A program made the translations under genes and the position numbers. From JAXGMV01 sp040768445 (lineage in GTDB: Bacteria > Chloroflexota > Anaerolineae > Anaerolineales > Anaerolineaceae): a stretch of DNA of 64,000 nucleotides. Of this stretch, positions 24,854-34,090 are shown piece after piece. Each line of letters begins with the position of its first letter. Position 1 is the stretch's first letter. The notes under the pieces are model-generated. The model was not told the origin of the DNA, did no database searches, and saw only the letters and a program-made list of their open reading frames with translations. The stretch covers positions 2,480,001 to 2,544,000 of the forward strand of contig JAXGMV010000001.1 in assembly GCA_040768445.1 (NCBI GenBank), read 5' to 3'.

Positions 24854-25507
24854 ATGGCAAAACAAAGAATATTGTTGGTTGATGATCATGAAGTCGTGCG
24901 TCTCGGCTTAAAATCGCTCCTTGAACATCACCCACAATTTGAAGTTGTTGGTGAAGCGGGAACTGCCCGGGAAGCAATCGAACAGGCAGAAAAACTTCGA
25001 CCTGATATTGTACTAATGGATATTCGTTTACCTGGGGCATCGGGTATAGAGGCCTGTGAAGAAATTACCAAGCGATTTGAAACTACCAGGGTCGTCATGC
25101 TGACTTCTTATGCTGAGGATGAAATGCTTTTTTCAGCCATAAGGGCAGGAGCTTCTGGTTATGTTTTAAAACAAATTGGCGGAGATGATTTAGTCAGGGC
25201 GTTGGAGTCAGTGGGTAAAGGAGAGGCACTGCTTGATCCTGCTGTGACACAAAGAGTTTTTCAAGAAGTGCGCAGGGCGGTAAAAGAAGAGGAAGCTTCA
25301 GCATTTGTTAGCTTATCGCAACAAGAAAAGCATGTGCTGCTGCTTGTATCTGAAGGAAAGACTAATAGAGAAATTGCCAAGTCACTTTTTTTGGGAGAAG
25401 GAACAGTTCGGAATTATGTGAGCAGCATTTTATCAAAATTGGGTGTCAGTAATAGGGCAGAAGCTGCAGCATATGCTGTAGAACATAGTCTACGCGAGTA
25501 TTTATAA
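24854..25507 (+). CDS. NarL/FixJ family response regulator
   Basis: This is a two-component transcription factor of about 217 residues. The receiver domain has Asp-Asp-His near the start, the phospho-acceptor Asp in Val-Leu-Met-Asp-Ile-Arg-Leu-Pro-Gly, a Thr-Ser switch, and the conserved Lys in Tyr-Val-Leu-Lys. The output domain is a LuxR-type helix-turn-helix (Gly-Lys-Thr-Asn-Arg-Glu-Ile-Ala-Lys-Ser-Leu-Phe-Leu-Gly-Glu-Gly-Thr-Val-Arg-Asn-Tyr-Val). It most resembles the DevR/DosR group. The ATG at 24854 follows a weak GGAGA; the open frame extends 27 bases upstream. No histidine kinase lies in the window, so it is an orphan here. Confidence 0.88.
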   Translation: MAKQRILLVDDHEVVRLGLKSLLEHHPQFEVVGEAGTAREAIEQAEKLRPDIVLMDIRLPGASGIEACEEITKRFETTRVVMLTSYAEDEMLFSAIRAGASGYVLKQIGGDDLVRALESVGKGEALLDPAVTQRVFQEVRRAVKEEEASAFVSLSQQEKHVLLLVSEGKTNREIAKSLFLGEGTVRNYVSSILSKLGVSNRAEAAAYAVEHSLREYL

Positions 25508-25525
25508 AAGCGATTCCCAATATTC

Positions 25526-26338
25526 TTATAGAAGAATTGCATCTCTTTCCATCTCTGGACTCTCACATAAAATTCTACCGCTGCAATTCTTTGCGCGTAG
25601 GGCAGATAACAGTGCTTTATAGTTAAATTTAGACTCAATTAATGGAAGATGCTTTTTCTCACCTGCTTCTGTATAGTCTATTCCTGAGACATGGATATGC
25701 AGGGACTGAAGTGAAGCTTTACCAAATACTGATTCATAACAGGATAATATTTCAATAAAATCACTTACGCTTACAGGTTTTTTACCGCCTGTTCTGGCAA
25801 ATAAATGCGGGAAATCAAGACAGGGAAAACACCTTTCTACCTGTGCACATATTTCAAATAAATCATCCAATGAGCCTATCAAAGATGGTTTACCCATCGT
25901 CTCAGGACGGAGCGTGATAGAAATGTCTTCTTGAATCAAGTCGTTTTGAAGTTCATTAAGACGCTGACTTACTACTGGTAAAACTTTGGATGACTCTTTT
26001 CCCATATAGGAGCCAGGATGAAAGATTATGTCTGTTGCACCGGCAATGGAGCCGAAATATACCGCTTTATGCAGCCTTTGTTTGTGCTGGGGCCAAGAAT
26101 TCTCATCAGTATTGATGTTTATATAGTAAGAAGCGTGAATACTCAAAGCTATTTTATGTTCTTCAGCAGCATTATGAATATTAAGGCAAGAGGATTCAGA
26201 AATATTAACAGATCTAACCCAGCCTAATTCAAGAGCGGATAACCCAAGCCGGTTTATTTCAAAGATTGCACTGACTGAGCCTCCTGGCTTCTTCGGTGTT
26301 GAAATTGGCGCTCCGACGGTACCAAACAAGAAAGTCAT
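25526..26338 (-). CDS. endonuclease IV/sugar-isomerase-like TIM barrel protein
   Basis: This is a 270-residue metal-dependent TIM barrel. Motifs of the AP endonuclease 2 family are in order: Ser-Ile-His-Ala-Ser-Tyr-Tyr-Ile-Asn, Phe-His-Pro-Gly-Ser, Leu-Arg-Pro-Glu-Thr-Met-Gly-Lys, Cys-Leu-Asp-Phe-Pro-His, His-Ile-His-Val-Ser-Gly and Cys-Glu-Ser-Pro. This order fits an Nfo-type zinc site for cleaving abasic DNA. Divergence from the canonical Glu-Asn-Thr-Ala (here Glu-Thr-Met-Gly) leaves function open. It overlaps dgkA by 4 bases and is the last gene of the minus-strand operon that begins with the M20 dipeptidase or inside it. Confidence 0.7.
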   Translation of the reverse strand: MTFLFGTVGAPISTPKKPGGSVSAIFEINRLGLSALELGWVRSVNISESSCLNIHNAAEEHKIALSIHASYYININTDENSWPQHKQRLHKAVYFGSIAGATDIIFHPGSYMGKESSKVLPVVSQRLNELQNDLIQEDISITLRPETMGKPSLIGSLDDLFEICAQVERCFPCLDFPHLFARTGGKKPVSVSDFIEILSCYESVFGKASLQSLHIHVSGIDYTEAGEKKHLPLIESKFNYKALLSALRAKNCSGRILCESPEMERDAILL

Positions 26339-26733
26339 AATAGAGAGATTAATTTTGGTAAAAAGATAAGTAACCCAATAATAACTGAAGAAAGCGCGGA
26401 AAATAATACAGCCCCAGCTGCAACATCCTTGGCAATTTTCGCTAATGGATGATGGTCGCTCGTTACAAGATCAACGGTTTTTTCAAAAGCTGTATTAAAT
26501 AATTCTGCGATCCACACAGAAGATATTGTTAATAAAATGACAGTCCATTCTATAGTAGTGAGTCGAAAGATAAAAGAAGCAATAACGACAGCAAGTGTAG
26601 CAATTAGGTGAATGATAAGATTTTGTTGAGTGGAAAGCGCATAGACAATGCCATTAATGGCATATTTGAATGATAAACGGCGCTTAAAGAAATATTCTCG
26701 TTTCAAGATTATTGTTCTCCATTGTTGTAACAA
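26335..26733 (-). CDS. dgkA: diacylglycerol/undecaprenol kinase (DgkA family)
   Basis: This is an integral-membrane lipid kinase of 132 residues. Three hydrophobic helices are visible. The catalytic signature is Glu-Leu-Phe-Asn-Thr-Ala-Phe-Glu-Lys-Thr-Val-Asp-Leu, then Ala-Lys-Ile-Ala-Lys-Asp-Val-Ala-Ala-Gly-Ala-Val. Gram-positive-type members phosphorylate undecaprenol for cell-wall carrier recycling; that role is likely here. Its start overlaps ybeY by 25 bases, and the dgkA-ybeY-pgpH order is a well-known conserved cluster. Confidence 0.9.
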   Translation of the reverse strand: MLQQWRTIILKREYFFKRRLSFKYAINGIVYALSTQQNLIIHLIATLAVVIASFIFRLTTIEWTVILLTISSVWIAELFNTAFEKTVDLVTSDHHPLAKIAKDVAAGAVLFSALSSVIIGLLIFLPKLISLL

Positions 26734-27155
26734 CCAAATGACTCAAGAATTTTTGATTGCTGAAGCCACATTTTATCCTTATTTATAGACGTATCATGGT
26801 CATAACCCAATAAGTGAAGAATTCCGTGTGTGATTAGCAATAACAATTCACACTTTTCTGAAACATTGTGTGAAATTGCTTGTGATAACACCTTTTCAAA
26901 TGAGATGATCACATCACCAAGGTAGCGGTTATGCGTCTCTGGATCAATTTCGTCTGAACCGAAACTTAGAACATCAGTCGGACTATCAATTCCTCTGTAG
27001 TTTGAATTATATTTTTTGATGAATGCATCATCTTCGATAACGACACTTATATCGTCGTTAATCGATAATGAGTCTAGAATTTGTGAAATTGCCTTTTTTA
27101 AAGACTGACTACAGAGTGATTTTGGGCATAAGGGTGAGATTGACAGATTGATCAC
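26709..27155 (-). CDS. ybeY: endoribonuclease YbeY
   Basis: This is a zinc endoribonuclease for 16S rRNA maturation and ribosome quality control. It is 148 residues, the usual length. The substrate-side motif Tyr-Arg-Gly-Ile-Asp-Ser-Pro-Thr-Asp-Val-Leu-Ser-Phe is followed by Leu-Gly-Asp-Val-Ile-Ile-Ser. The zinc triad is His-Gly-Ile-Leu-His-Leu-Leu-Gly-Tyr-Asp-His. It overlaps pgpH by 4 bases upstream and dgkA by 25 bases downstream. Confidence 0.95.
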   Translation of the reverse strand: MINLSISPLCPKSLCSQSLKKAISQILDSLSINDDISVVIEDDAFIKKYNSNYRGIDSPTDVLSFGSDEIDPETHNRYLGDVIISFEKVLSQAISHNVSEKCELLLLITHGILHLLGYDHDTSINKDKMWLQQSKILESFGCYNNGEQ

Positions 27156-29248
27156 GGTTCGTCCAAAGCAGGTTTTGATTTTTGAACAATTTCGGGATAT
27201 TTAATTCGTACATGGTGTGCTGTGGTCAAGGTGTTTACAAATGAGTTTATCACTTGATTAATATCTCGAAATGTAAAAGTAGTCATCGCAAGCTGTCCTT
27301 CTGATTGCAGGTAAGATAATGTTTCAACAACTAGCGATCGAACTTCTGCTTCTGATGTAGGGTGCATCGAACGTGCACGTGCTTCACAGCCATCTGCCAG
27401 CATAACAAGCGCAGTCTCACGTGATCGTGGAGGTGGACCAGCGTATCTAAAAACTTCTTTGTCAACTTGTGTCTCATCACCGCCAGCATTATTTACTGCT
27501 TTTGAATACTGATAGTTAGTGAGTAAGGTACCATGATGTTCTTTAATAAAATTAATTACTACGTTAGGTAAACGGTGTTTCTTAGCAAGTTTCACACCAT
27601 CAGGTACGTGATTTAGAATTATTTCTGCGCTTTCTTCAGGATCAAGAGAATCGTGGGGATTCTCAAATCCATTTGGTTGATTTTCAATAAAATACATTGG
27701 GTTTAGCAGCTTACCTGTATCATGATAAAGGGACCCAACCCGCACAAGAAGCGAATCTGCATTAATTTGCTTTGCTGCCTGTTCCGCCATGTTTGCAATC
27801 ATGAGACTGTGTTGATATGAGCCAGGGGCTTGAAGAAGCAATTGTTGGAGAAGAGGGTGGTCAGACCGAGAAATATCAAGCAAACGAAGCGCAGTTGACA
27901 TACCAAAAAGGTTGGATCCAAGGAATTGTAACAATATAGACAAACCTGCAGAAGCCATACCACTAAAGAATGCAGCACCTGAAAGCGTAAGTATTCCAGT
28001 CACGTCGGTTACATGGAGTGGAAATCTAAATGCTAATATGACAAGCGTGCCTGTAATTCCGACAATGATACCTGACCAGAAAAATGATGCAATTCGTGTC
28101 CCTTTTCCGAGGAAGAGAATACTGAAAATTGACGTTATCAGATAAAAAAGCGTTAGGTCAATACCGGATGATAATGAGTATGCAGAAAAAATACTCAAGA
28201 TTATTGAGAATATAATGCCTAATTGAGGACCAAGCAGATAACTTATAGTCATTGCAAAGGCAGGAAGAGGGTATAAATATGGTAATACAGAATGGCCCGG
28301 TAAAAATACTCTGGCTGGAACGAGGAAGACTAAAAACATGCCTGCAAGTAAAGCAAATTGAAGGGTTGAAAACTGCTTGAAGCCTTCCAAACGTTTTGAA
28401 TAAACCCAAAGAAAAAGTCCTACAATCAGCACCAAAGAAAAAGCACCCATGATTAATTCCGGTGTATTTTCATTTGATACCAGGCCAAATTTTTCAAGAG
28501 CCTCATAGTTGAGATCTGTAATAATATCGCCGCGGCTAATGATAATTTCACCGCTCATAAAAGTTCTATTAACAGGGTTAATTGATTGCTTTGCTTCAAT
28601 GATGGCTTGTTGAGTCAGATCCTCACTAAAAAGGCTATTTGGGGTAATAAAACTAGACGCAATCTCAGAAATAGCTGCAGCCTGGTCGTCGGGGAAAGAA
28701 AAGCTTACAAGAGACGGAATTGTTCGTTGAAAATCCCTCAAACGATTTTCTCTAATAGAGTTGCGCATAGCCAATTCGTATACTCGAATTATCTCTTGCT
28801 TAACTAACTCCCATCTATCTTTATCTAAAGAAATTAATATCTGTTCAGTATCATGTGTGAGTCTGATATCAGACAGCGCAGATAAATCAGCCATCTTCTC
28901 TTCATTTGAAGAAAAGGAATCATTTTTTACAGCTGTGATAAAGGCTAATGTCGCTTGCAAGCGTACAGCTTGTTTTCTGATAATTGATGGATCGGGTGGC
29001 AGGTATACAGGAGCCACTGATTTTTCCGCATCATCTCTAGCATAACCTGTTAATACATCGCTTTCATAAGTGAAAGTGTACGGTGCAAGAATATCTTGTT
29101 GATTAACATCACCAATAGCGATAGCCCTTGTAGAGTTGCTTGTGATTAATGGAGAGAGAATAGCAAAAAATGATACGATTATCGTTATAGAGATAATGAT
29201 GATGTTGAAAAAAATATTAGACTTTGTTGATTCACTATTTCCTGTCAT
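27152..29248 (-). CDS. pgpH: 7TM-HD family phosphohydrolase (PgpH-like c-di-AMP phosphodiesterase)
   Basis: This is a membrane-bound HD phosphodiesterase of 698 residues. An N-terminal helix is followed by an extracytoplasmic region of about 270 residues (7TMR-HDED type). Seven or so membrane helices (about 270-460) lead to the cytoplasmic HD domain with His-Asp-Thr-Gly-Lys and later His-His-Gly-Thr. In Listeria and Bacillus, PgpH hydrolyses cyclic di-AMP. Length and domain order match. It shares one base with yqeY and overlaps ybeY by 4. The c-di-AMP synthase is not in the window. Confidence 0.9.
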   Translation of the reverse strand: MTGNSESTKSNIFFNIIIISITIIVSFFAILSPLITSNSTRAIAIGDVNQQDILAPYTFTYESDVLTGYARDDAEKSVAPVYLPPDPSIIRKQAVRLQATLAFITAVKNDSFSSNEEKMADLSALSDIRLTHDTEQILISLDKDRWELVKQEIIRVYELAMRNSIRENRLRDFQRTIPSLVSFSFPDDQAAAISEIASSFITPNSLFSEDLTQQAIIEAKQSINPVNRTFMSGEIIISRGDIITDLNYEALEKFGLVSNENTPELIMGAFSLVLIVGLFLWVYSKRLEGFKQFSTLQFALLAGMFLVFLVPARVFLPGHSVLPYLYPLPAFAMTISYLLGPQLGIIFSIILSIFSAYSLSSGIDLTLFYLITSIFSILFLGKGTRIASFFWSGIIVGITGTLVILAFRFPLHVTDVTGILTLSGAAFFSGMASAGLSILLQFLGSNLFGMSTALRLLDISRSDHPLLQQLLLQAPGSYQHSLMIANMAEQAAKQINADSLLVRVGSLYHDTGKLLNPMYFIENQPNGFENPHDSLDPEESAEIILNHVPDGVKLAKKHRLPNVVINFIKEHHGTLLTNYQYSKAVNNAGGDETQVDKEVFRYAGPPPRSRETALVMLADGCEARARSMHPTSEAEVRSLVVETLSYLQSEGQLAMTTFTFRDINQVINSFVNTLTTAHHVRIKYPEIVQKSKPALDEP

Positions 29249-29697
29249 TACTTGCCACTTAAGACTTCTTTTACAAGTGCGCTTACCACACTATTAGCTG
29301 CACGACCTTCAAGTTTAGATATAGTTTCTTTGATTACAAACCCCATATCTTTTATTGTAACATCTTGTTTCATCGCTCTAACTTCACCAATGATTTGAAG
29401 AATTTCCTCTTCAGAAGCCTGAACTGGTAAATAATTACAAAGGATTAGGATTTCCGATTCATTTTCCTGGATTAAATCAGATCGATTAATTTTCTGAGCT
29501 TCAGATATCGTCTCTTGTCTGTTCGCGATTTCTCTTTGTAGTATATTAATTATTTCTTGTTCAGACAGTTCTCTGCGTAAATCCACCTCAGCCAACTTAA
29601 TTGAACTTAATGCAAGCCGAATAACTTTTTTAGTTTCTGAGTTATTTTCTCGCATTGCTTGTTTCAACTCGTTTTCAAGTATTTCTTTTTTACCCAT
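29248..29697 (-). CDS. yqeY: GatB/YqeY domain protein
   Basis: The protein is 149 residues with the YqeY fold: Leu-Lys-Gln-Ala-Met-Arg-Glu start, Leu-Ala-Leu-Ser-Ser-Ile-Lys-Leu-Ala-Glu, and a C-terminal Gly-Arg-Ala-Ala-Asn-Ser-Val-Val helix that resembles the tail domain of GatB. The tail of GatB helps recognise tRNA during transamidation, but the free YqeY protein's role is unclear. An AGAGGT ribosome site precedes the ATG. It shares a base with the pgpH start. Confidence 0.9.
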   Translation of the reverse strand: MGKKEILENELKQAMRENNSETKKVIRLALSSIKLAEVDLRRELSEQEIINILQREIANRQETISEAQKINRSDLIQENESEILILCNYLPVQASEEEILQIIGEVRAMKQDVTIKDMGFVIKETISKLEGRAANSVVSALVKEVLSGK

Positions 29698-29724
29698 GGA
29701 AACCTCTTATATATACATAATCAA

Positions 29725-30276
29725 TCATTCAACAGTGATCAAGAATTTGATTTTATCAAAGATTGCCGGTCCGATACCAGGCACATTCAAAATATCTTCT
29801 ATCGTTTGAAAAAAGCCATTTGTATTGCGATAGTCAACAATTAATTGCGCCTTACTTTCGCCGATGTCTGGCAATTCGTCTAATTCATTAACTGTAGCGG
29901 TATTGATATTTAATTTGGTTGAAAGGTCAGGGCTATATGATCGTGGTACGTAATTAGAATTTTGAGATTTATAAGGAACATATAGTTTGGAATCATCAGC
30001 TAATCGTGATGCCAAATTTAGATTAGCTGTGTCGGCATTTTCTAAAAGACCACCTGCTGTCGAAATTGCATCTGTTCCGCGACTATTTCTAGGTAATTTG
30101 TAAACCCCCGGTATTTCAACAGCGCCATCAATGTGCACGTAGATATCAGGTGACTGTGTGGGCGTTGCGATCGTAATTGGAACGCCGCCAGGTTTTGAAC
30201 TTACAAACAGAATAAGTCCTGAAAAGAATAAACCAATTAAGATACCTATCGTTAATTGGTTCACCCATTTACTCAT
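29725..30276 (-). CDS. comEA: ComEA-like helix-hairpin-helix DNA-binding protein
   Basis: This is a 183-residue membrane-anchored protein. One N-terminal membrane helix is followed by an SLBB domain (Val-His-Ile-Asp-Gly-Ala-Val-Glu-Ile-Pro-Gly-Val-Tyr). The C-terminal domain is a double helix-hairpin-helix: Leu-Asn-Ile-Asn-Thr-Ala-Thr, Leu-Pro-Asp-Ile-Gly, Val-Pro-Gly-Ile-Gly-Pro. This is the DNA-capture receptor architecture of natural transformation. ComEC and ComF are not adjacent, so competence is not proven by this window. It lies between yqeY and yqhQ on the same strand. Confidence 0.85.
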   Translation of the reverse strand: MSKWVNQLTIGILIGLFFSGLILFVSSKPGGVPITIATPTQSPDIYVHIDGAVEIPGVYKLPRNSRGTDAISTAGGLLENADTANLNLASRLADDSKLYVPYKSQNSNYVPRSYSPDLSTKLNINTATVNELDELPDIGESKAQLIVDYRNTNGFFQTIEDILNVPGIGPAIFDKIKFLITVE

Positions 30277-30310
30277 CGACGCACCTGAATACTTAGATTA
30301 TTTATTGCAC

Positions 30311-31234
30311 TTAATCCATAACATTTACTGGACTCAATTTGGCTTTTTTCATCTCGGCAAGTGATAATTCCTGCTCATACATTGCATTAAAAGATGCTAT
30401 TGATACTTCCAGCATGTCCAGGGTAGGTTCACTAGTGGTTAATTTTTGTGCAAACATATTAGGCCATATCAATATTTTAACAATTGGATTGGTCAGTCTG
30501 TTTGCTGACCACCTTATCCACTCATAAGCAAATGCAGCTAATAGTGGAATGGATAAGATTCTAGTGACCAATCGGGTTATTAGCGGCATTGGACCAAGCA
30601 TTGAAAAGAAAATGATTGATATCAGAACAAGGCTTATCAGAAACCCTGTCCCACAGCGTGGATGTATTGTTGTGAATTGTTGCACTTTTTCAGGGATAAG
30701 GTCACTTTTTGCTTCAAAAGCATTGATTGTCTTATGTTCAGCGCCGTGATACATAAAGACACGTTTTATGTCATCCATTTTTCTTATCAAAATAAGATAA
30801 GTAACAACGATTAGTAACCTGACAAAGCCTTCAAGCAAATTACTCAACCAGGAACTAATATTGAACAAATTCTGGAACCAGCCACCTAGAAGAGCAGGCA
30901 ATATAAAAAATAAAGTAATTCCGATGAGGAGAGAAAAGATAAGGGTGAAAGTCAATAGTGGTCCTTCTATTTTCTCATTTTCATCAGCCTGAATATTGGC
31001 TGAGACAGTAAGATATTTCATCCCTAATCCAAGCGCATCCCAAAGAATAATCAAACCTCTCAAGAAAGGTAGTTTTCTGATGCGCGACTGATAAATCGCC
31101 GGCAGGGTTTCAGATTTGATAACGATGTTTCCATCCGGTTGGCGAAACGCAGCTGCCAGACCGTGCGTGCCACGCATGAGTACACCTTCAATAAGAGCCT
31201 GCCCACCATAGCTTGGCATTCTTTCACTTTGCAT
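30311..31234 (-). CDS. yqhQ: DUF1385 (YqhQ family) membrane protein
   Basis: This is a 307-residue integral membrane protein of the DUF1385 family. The signature start is Tyr-Gly-Gly-Gln-Ala-Leu-Ile-Glu-Gly-Val-Leu-Met-Arg-Gly. A later His-Gly-Ala-Glu-His-Lys-Thr-Ile-Asn-Ala-Phe-Glu looks like a metal-binding site, and Pro-Arg-Cys-Gly-Thr follows. About four to five membrane segments are visible. The biochemical role is unknown, though in other genomes it is often near rpmE or prfA. Here it is in the operon with comEA and the M20 dipeptidase. Confidence 0.88.
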   Translation of the reverse strand: MQSERMPSYGGQALIEGVLMRGTHGLAAAFRQPDGNIVIKSETLPAIYQSRIRKLPFLRGLIILWDALGLGMKYLTVSANIQADENEKIEGPLLTFTLIFSLLIGITLFFILPALLGGWFQNLFNISSWLSNLLEGFVRLLIVVTYLILIRKMDDIKRVFMYHGAEHKTINAFEAKSDLIPEKVQQFTTIHPRCGTGFLISLVLISIIFFSMLGPMPLITRLVTRILSIPLLAAFAYEWIRWSANRLTNPIVKILIWPNMFAQKLTTSEPTLDMLEVSIASFNAMYEQELSLAEMKKAKLSPVNVMD

Positions 31235-31257
31235 TATTAAATTTCCTTCTAAAACTG

Positions 31258-32625
31258 TTACTTTGCGTATGCCTCAAGGAAAAGACAGACAGTCTTGATT
31301 CCCTTGAAGAAAGAATCGATACATAAATTTTCATTCGGACCGTGAGCATTATTGTCAGGTGTAGAGAAGCCAGAGAGTATTGAATTAAGCCCCAGGGTTG
31401 ATTTGAACTTGTTTACAATCGGGATACTGCCGCCTTCTCTGCGAAAGATTGGTTTTATGTCCCATGCTTTGAAAATGGAGTCTGAAAATGCTGCAAGCTC
31501 TTTTAAATCTCGATCCATGATGAATGGATAGGACCCTCCAGTAATTTTTAAATCCCATTTGACAGTAGAAGGAACGACCTTCTCTAAGTGTTTCTTGAAG
31601 AGTTCGCTAATTATGTGTGGGTCCTGATCCGGCACAAGGCGCATCGAAATTTTTGTGCTTGCCCAGCTTGGGATAATAGTTTTGTTGCCTTCACCAGTGT
31701 AGCCGGAAATCATACCATTGATCTCAAGAGTGGGCCTTGCACCTAACCGTTCTGCGACATTGAATTCAGGTTCACCCCAGGTTTCATTAACCCCTGTAAA
31801 CGCCTTAACTTTCTCACTCGTAAGCGGTGTTTGTAAGAGAACTTCATGTTCTTCGGCTGTAATCTGTCTCACAGAAGCGTAAAAATCTTGAATAAGAACA
31901 TGTCCTTTTTCATCATGAAGTCCAGCCAAAACTTTAGAAAGCGCCTGTGCTGGATTTTGTACAGCTCCGCCAAATGAGCCTGAATGTAAATCATGGTCAG
32001 GACCTGTCAGTTTTAATTCGAAAGAAGCCAATCCACGCAGTCCGTAGACAATGCCAGGTTTTGTAATATCAGCCATACCAGCATCTAAATTTAGCGATAT
32101 ATCGCTTTTTAATCTATCTTTATAAGTTGATAAGAAATCATTGATAGAGGGTGATCCAATTTCCTCTTCTCCTTCTATCAGGAATTTTATATTAACAGGT
32201 AGATCTCCGTATGTCTTCAATAAAGCCTCTATGGCAAAAACAGATATAAGCGTCGGACCTTTCATATCTGAGACACCACGCGCAAAAATGTAACCGTCCT
32301 TTATAACTGGTGTAAATGGGTCTGAATGCCATAAATCATATGGATCAGCCGGCTGGACATCGTAATGACCATAGATCAGTAAGGTTTTTGATGTTGGATT
32401 CGATGATTTTCTCTCAGCTATTACAACAGGGTGTTTTGCAGTAGGAATAATTTCAGATTGAAAACCCAGTTCGGTTAGTTTTTTACTAATCCACTCTGCG
32501 GCATGGACAACATCATTTTTAAAATGGGAATCGGCAGACACAGATGGAATGCTGCACCAATCTTTCAAATCAGATAAGAATCGGTCTCTATGAGTTTCTA
32601 TATAGTCAAATTCAGAAGGTGTCAT
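31258..32625 (-). CDS. M20 family dipeptidase
   Basis: This is a zinc dipeptidase or carboxypeptidase of 455 residues. Metal-site motifs are Gly-His-Tyr-Asp-Val-Gln-Pro, Arg-Gly-Val-Ser-Asp-Met-Lys-Gly, and Glu-Gly-Glu-Glu-Glu-Ile-Gly-Ser with the catalytic Glu pair. The dimerisation domain has Leu-His-Ser-Gly-Ser-Phe-Gly-Gly. The final zinc ligand appears in Asn-Asn-Ala-His-Gly-Pro-Asn-Glu. It matches CNDP-like dipeptidases rather than succinyl-diaminopimelate desuccinylases. It is the first gene of the long minus-strand operon. An oligopeptide-type transporter is encoded at 45.7-51.3 kb, so imported peptides could be its substrates. Confidence 0.9.
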   Translation of the reverse strand: MTPSEFDYIETHRDRFLSDLKDWCSIPSVSADSHFKNDVVHAAEWISKKLTELGFQSEIIPTAKHPVVIAERKSSNPTSKTLLIYGHYDVQPADPYDLWHSDPFTPVIKDGYIFARGVSDMKGPTLISVFAIEALLKTYGDLPVNIKFLIEGEEEIGSPSINDFLSTYKDRLKSDISLNLDAGMADITKPGIVYGLRGLASFELKLTGPDHDLHSGSFGGAVQNPAQALSKVLAGLHDEKGHVLIQDFYASVRQITAEEHEVLLQTPLTSEKVKAFTGVNETWGEPEFNVAERLGARPTLEINGMISGYTGEGNKTIIPSWASTKISMRLVPDQDPHIISELFKKHLEKVVPSTVKWDLKITGGSYPFIMDRDLKELAAFSDSIFKAWDIKPIFRREGGSIPIVNKFKSTLGLNSILSGFSTPDNNAHGPNENLCIDSFFKGIKTVCLFLEAYAK

Positions 32626-32654
32626 TTTTGTCTCCTATAGTGCAAGATAATGAA

Positions 32655-32683
32655 ATTATAAGGTATATTTAATTGTGATGAAA
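32655..32683 (-). promoter_or_regulatory. candidate promoter of the M20 operon
   Basis: On the minus strand a perfect TATAAT (complement of 32655-32660) is spaced by 17 bases from TTTCAT (complement of 32678-32683). It lies in the 83-base gap shared with the divergent ssnA operon. Confidence 0.4.
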
Positions 32684-32708
32684 GCCGTTATTGTTCAAAA
32701 AAAGGTAA

Positions 32709-34076
32709 ATGCCGATGCTTCTAAAAAACGCTAACATTATCACCTGGAATGAAAATAGCGATATATTGTGCAATCATACTTTATACATTCAAGGCTCTAT
32801 AATAACTGATATTGGTATTTCAAAAGAACTGGAAGAAAAGTACCCGAACGAAAAAGAAATCGTTGATTTGCATGGCAAATATATCATGCCGGGAAATATC
32901 TGCGCGCATACCCATTTTTATAGTGCATTTTCGAGGGGTATGGCTGTGGGAGGCAAGCCACCTCAAAACTTTAAGGAAATATTAGAGCAGTTATGGTGGC
33001 CACTCGATAAGTCGTTGGACCTTGATGGCGTCAGATCATCTGCAGAAGTCTCAATTATAGAGGCGATAAAATATGGAACCACGACTTTAATTGATCATCA
33101 TGCTTCACAGAACGCAATTGAAGGTTCTTTACATATAATCGCTGATGTTGTAGAAAAATCAGGAGTGAGAGCTGCACTTTGTTACGAAGTGACAGATCGT
33201 GATGGTATTGAAAAAGCCAAATTGGGAGTTAAAGAAAACTTATCATTCATTAATAGCGTCCATAACCGGAAAAATGGTGATAATCAAATTGCGGCACTTT
33301 TCGGATTGCATGCAAGTATGACATTGAGCGAGAAAACATTAGAACTGTGCAAAAAGACTGCAGAAGATAGCATTGGGTTTCACATTCATCTGGCAGAAGC
33401 AGAAGCTGATCAACGTGACTCTATTCAAAAATATGGCATGCGAGTCACAGAACGACTTTATAAACATGCTGTCCTCGGGAAAAAGACTATTGCTGTGCAT
33501 GGTGTACATCTAAATAAAAAGGAAATGGATTTACTGGCAGAAACAAAAACATGGGTTACACATCAACCCCGGTCAAATATGAATAATGCGGTTGGCTTAC
33601 CTGAAGTTGAGCGAATGCTTGAAAAAGGGATTCCGGTTTGTCTTGGCAACGATGGTTTTTCAAATGCAATGTGGGAAGAATGGAAAACTGCTTACCTGTC
33701 ACACAAGCTAATCAAAAAATCACCCGCTGCGATGAATGGAAATATCATTGTTGATATGGCGATAAAAAATAATCGAAATCTTGTAAATCAGTTGTTCAAC
33801 AATTTACGAGTTGGAGAAATTAGCATAGGCGAGACCGCAGATCTAATTATGGTTGATTACCACCCGCACACGCAATTAACTGGTGGTAACTTGCCTTGGC
33901 ATATTCTCTTTGGCTTTAATGAAAAAATGGTCAAATCAACAATGGTAAATGGAAAATTCTTAATGAAAGATTGTGAACTTATCACACTTGATGAAGAAAA
34001 GATTATGTGTGAGGCATTAAAAATATCCTCTGCAACATGGAAAAGATATCAACAAAAATTTGAAATGACTAACTAA
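32709..34076 (+). CDS. ssnA: SsnA-like metal-dependent aminohydrolase
   Basis: This is an amidohydrolase-superfamily deaminase of 455 residues. Metal ligands are the early His-Thr-His (Cys-Ala-His-Thr-His-Phe-Tyr), a central His in Phe-His-Ile-His-Leu-Ala-Glu-Ala-Glu, a His in Val-His-Gly-Val-His-Leu, and an Asp in Gly-Asn-Asp-Gly-Phe-Ser. Length and motifs fit SsnA of selenium-dependent molybdenum hydroxylase clusters, related to guanine and chlorohydrolase deaminases. Two near ATGs exist (32709 and 32715); the AAAGG at 32702-32705 suits the second better. It heads the F420-molybdenum operon, so deamination of a purine-like ring is a reasonable inference. Confidence 0.85.
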   Translation: MPMLLKNANIITWNENSDILCNHTLYIQGSIITDIGISKELEEKYPNEKEIVDLHGKYIMPGNICAHTHFYSAFSRGMAVGGKPPQNFKEILEQLWWPLDKSLDLDGVRSSAEVSIIEAIKYGTTTLIDHHASQNAIEGSLHIIADVVEKSGVRAALCYEVTDRDGIEKAKLGVKENLSFINSVHNRKNGDNQIAALFGLHASMTLSEKTLELCKKTAEDSIGFHIHLAEAEADQRDSIQKYGMRVTERLYKHAVLGKKTIAVHGVHLNKKEMDLLAETKTWVTHQPRSNMNNAVGLPEVERMLEKGIPVCLGNDGFSNAMWEEWKTAYLSHKLIKKSPAAMNGNIIVDMAIKNNRNLVNQLFNNLRVGEISIGETADLIMVDYHPHTQLTGGNLPWHILFGFNEKMVKSTMVNGKFLMKDCELITLDEEKIMCEALKISSATWKRYQQKFEMTN

Positions 34077-34090
34077 TCGGAGGTTTCTCG

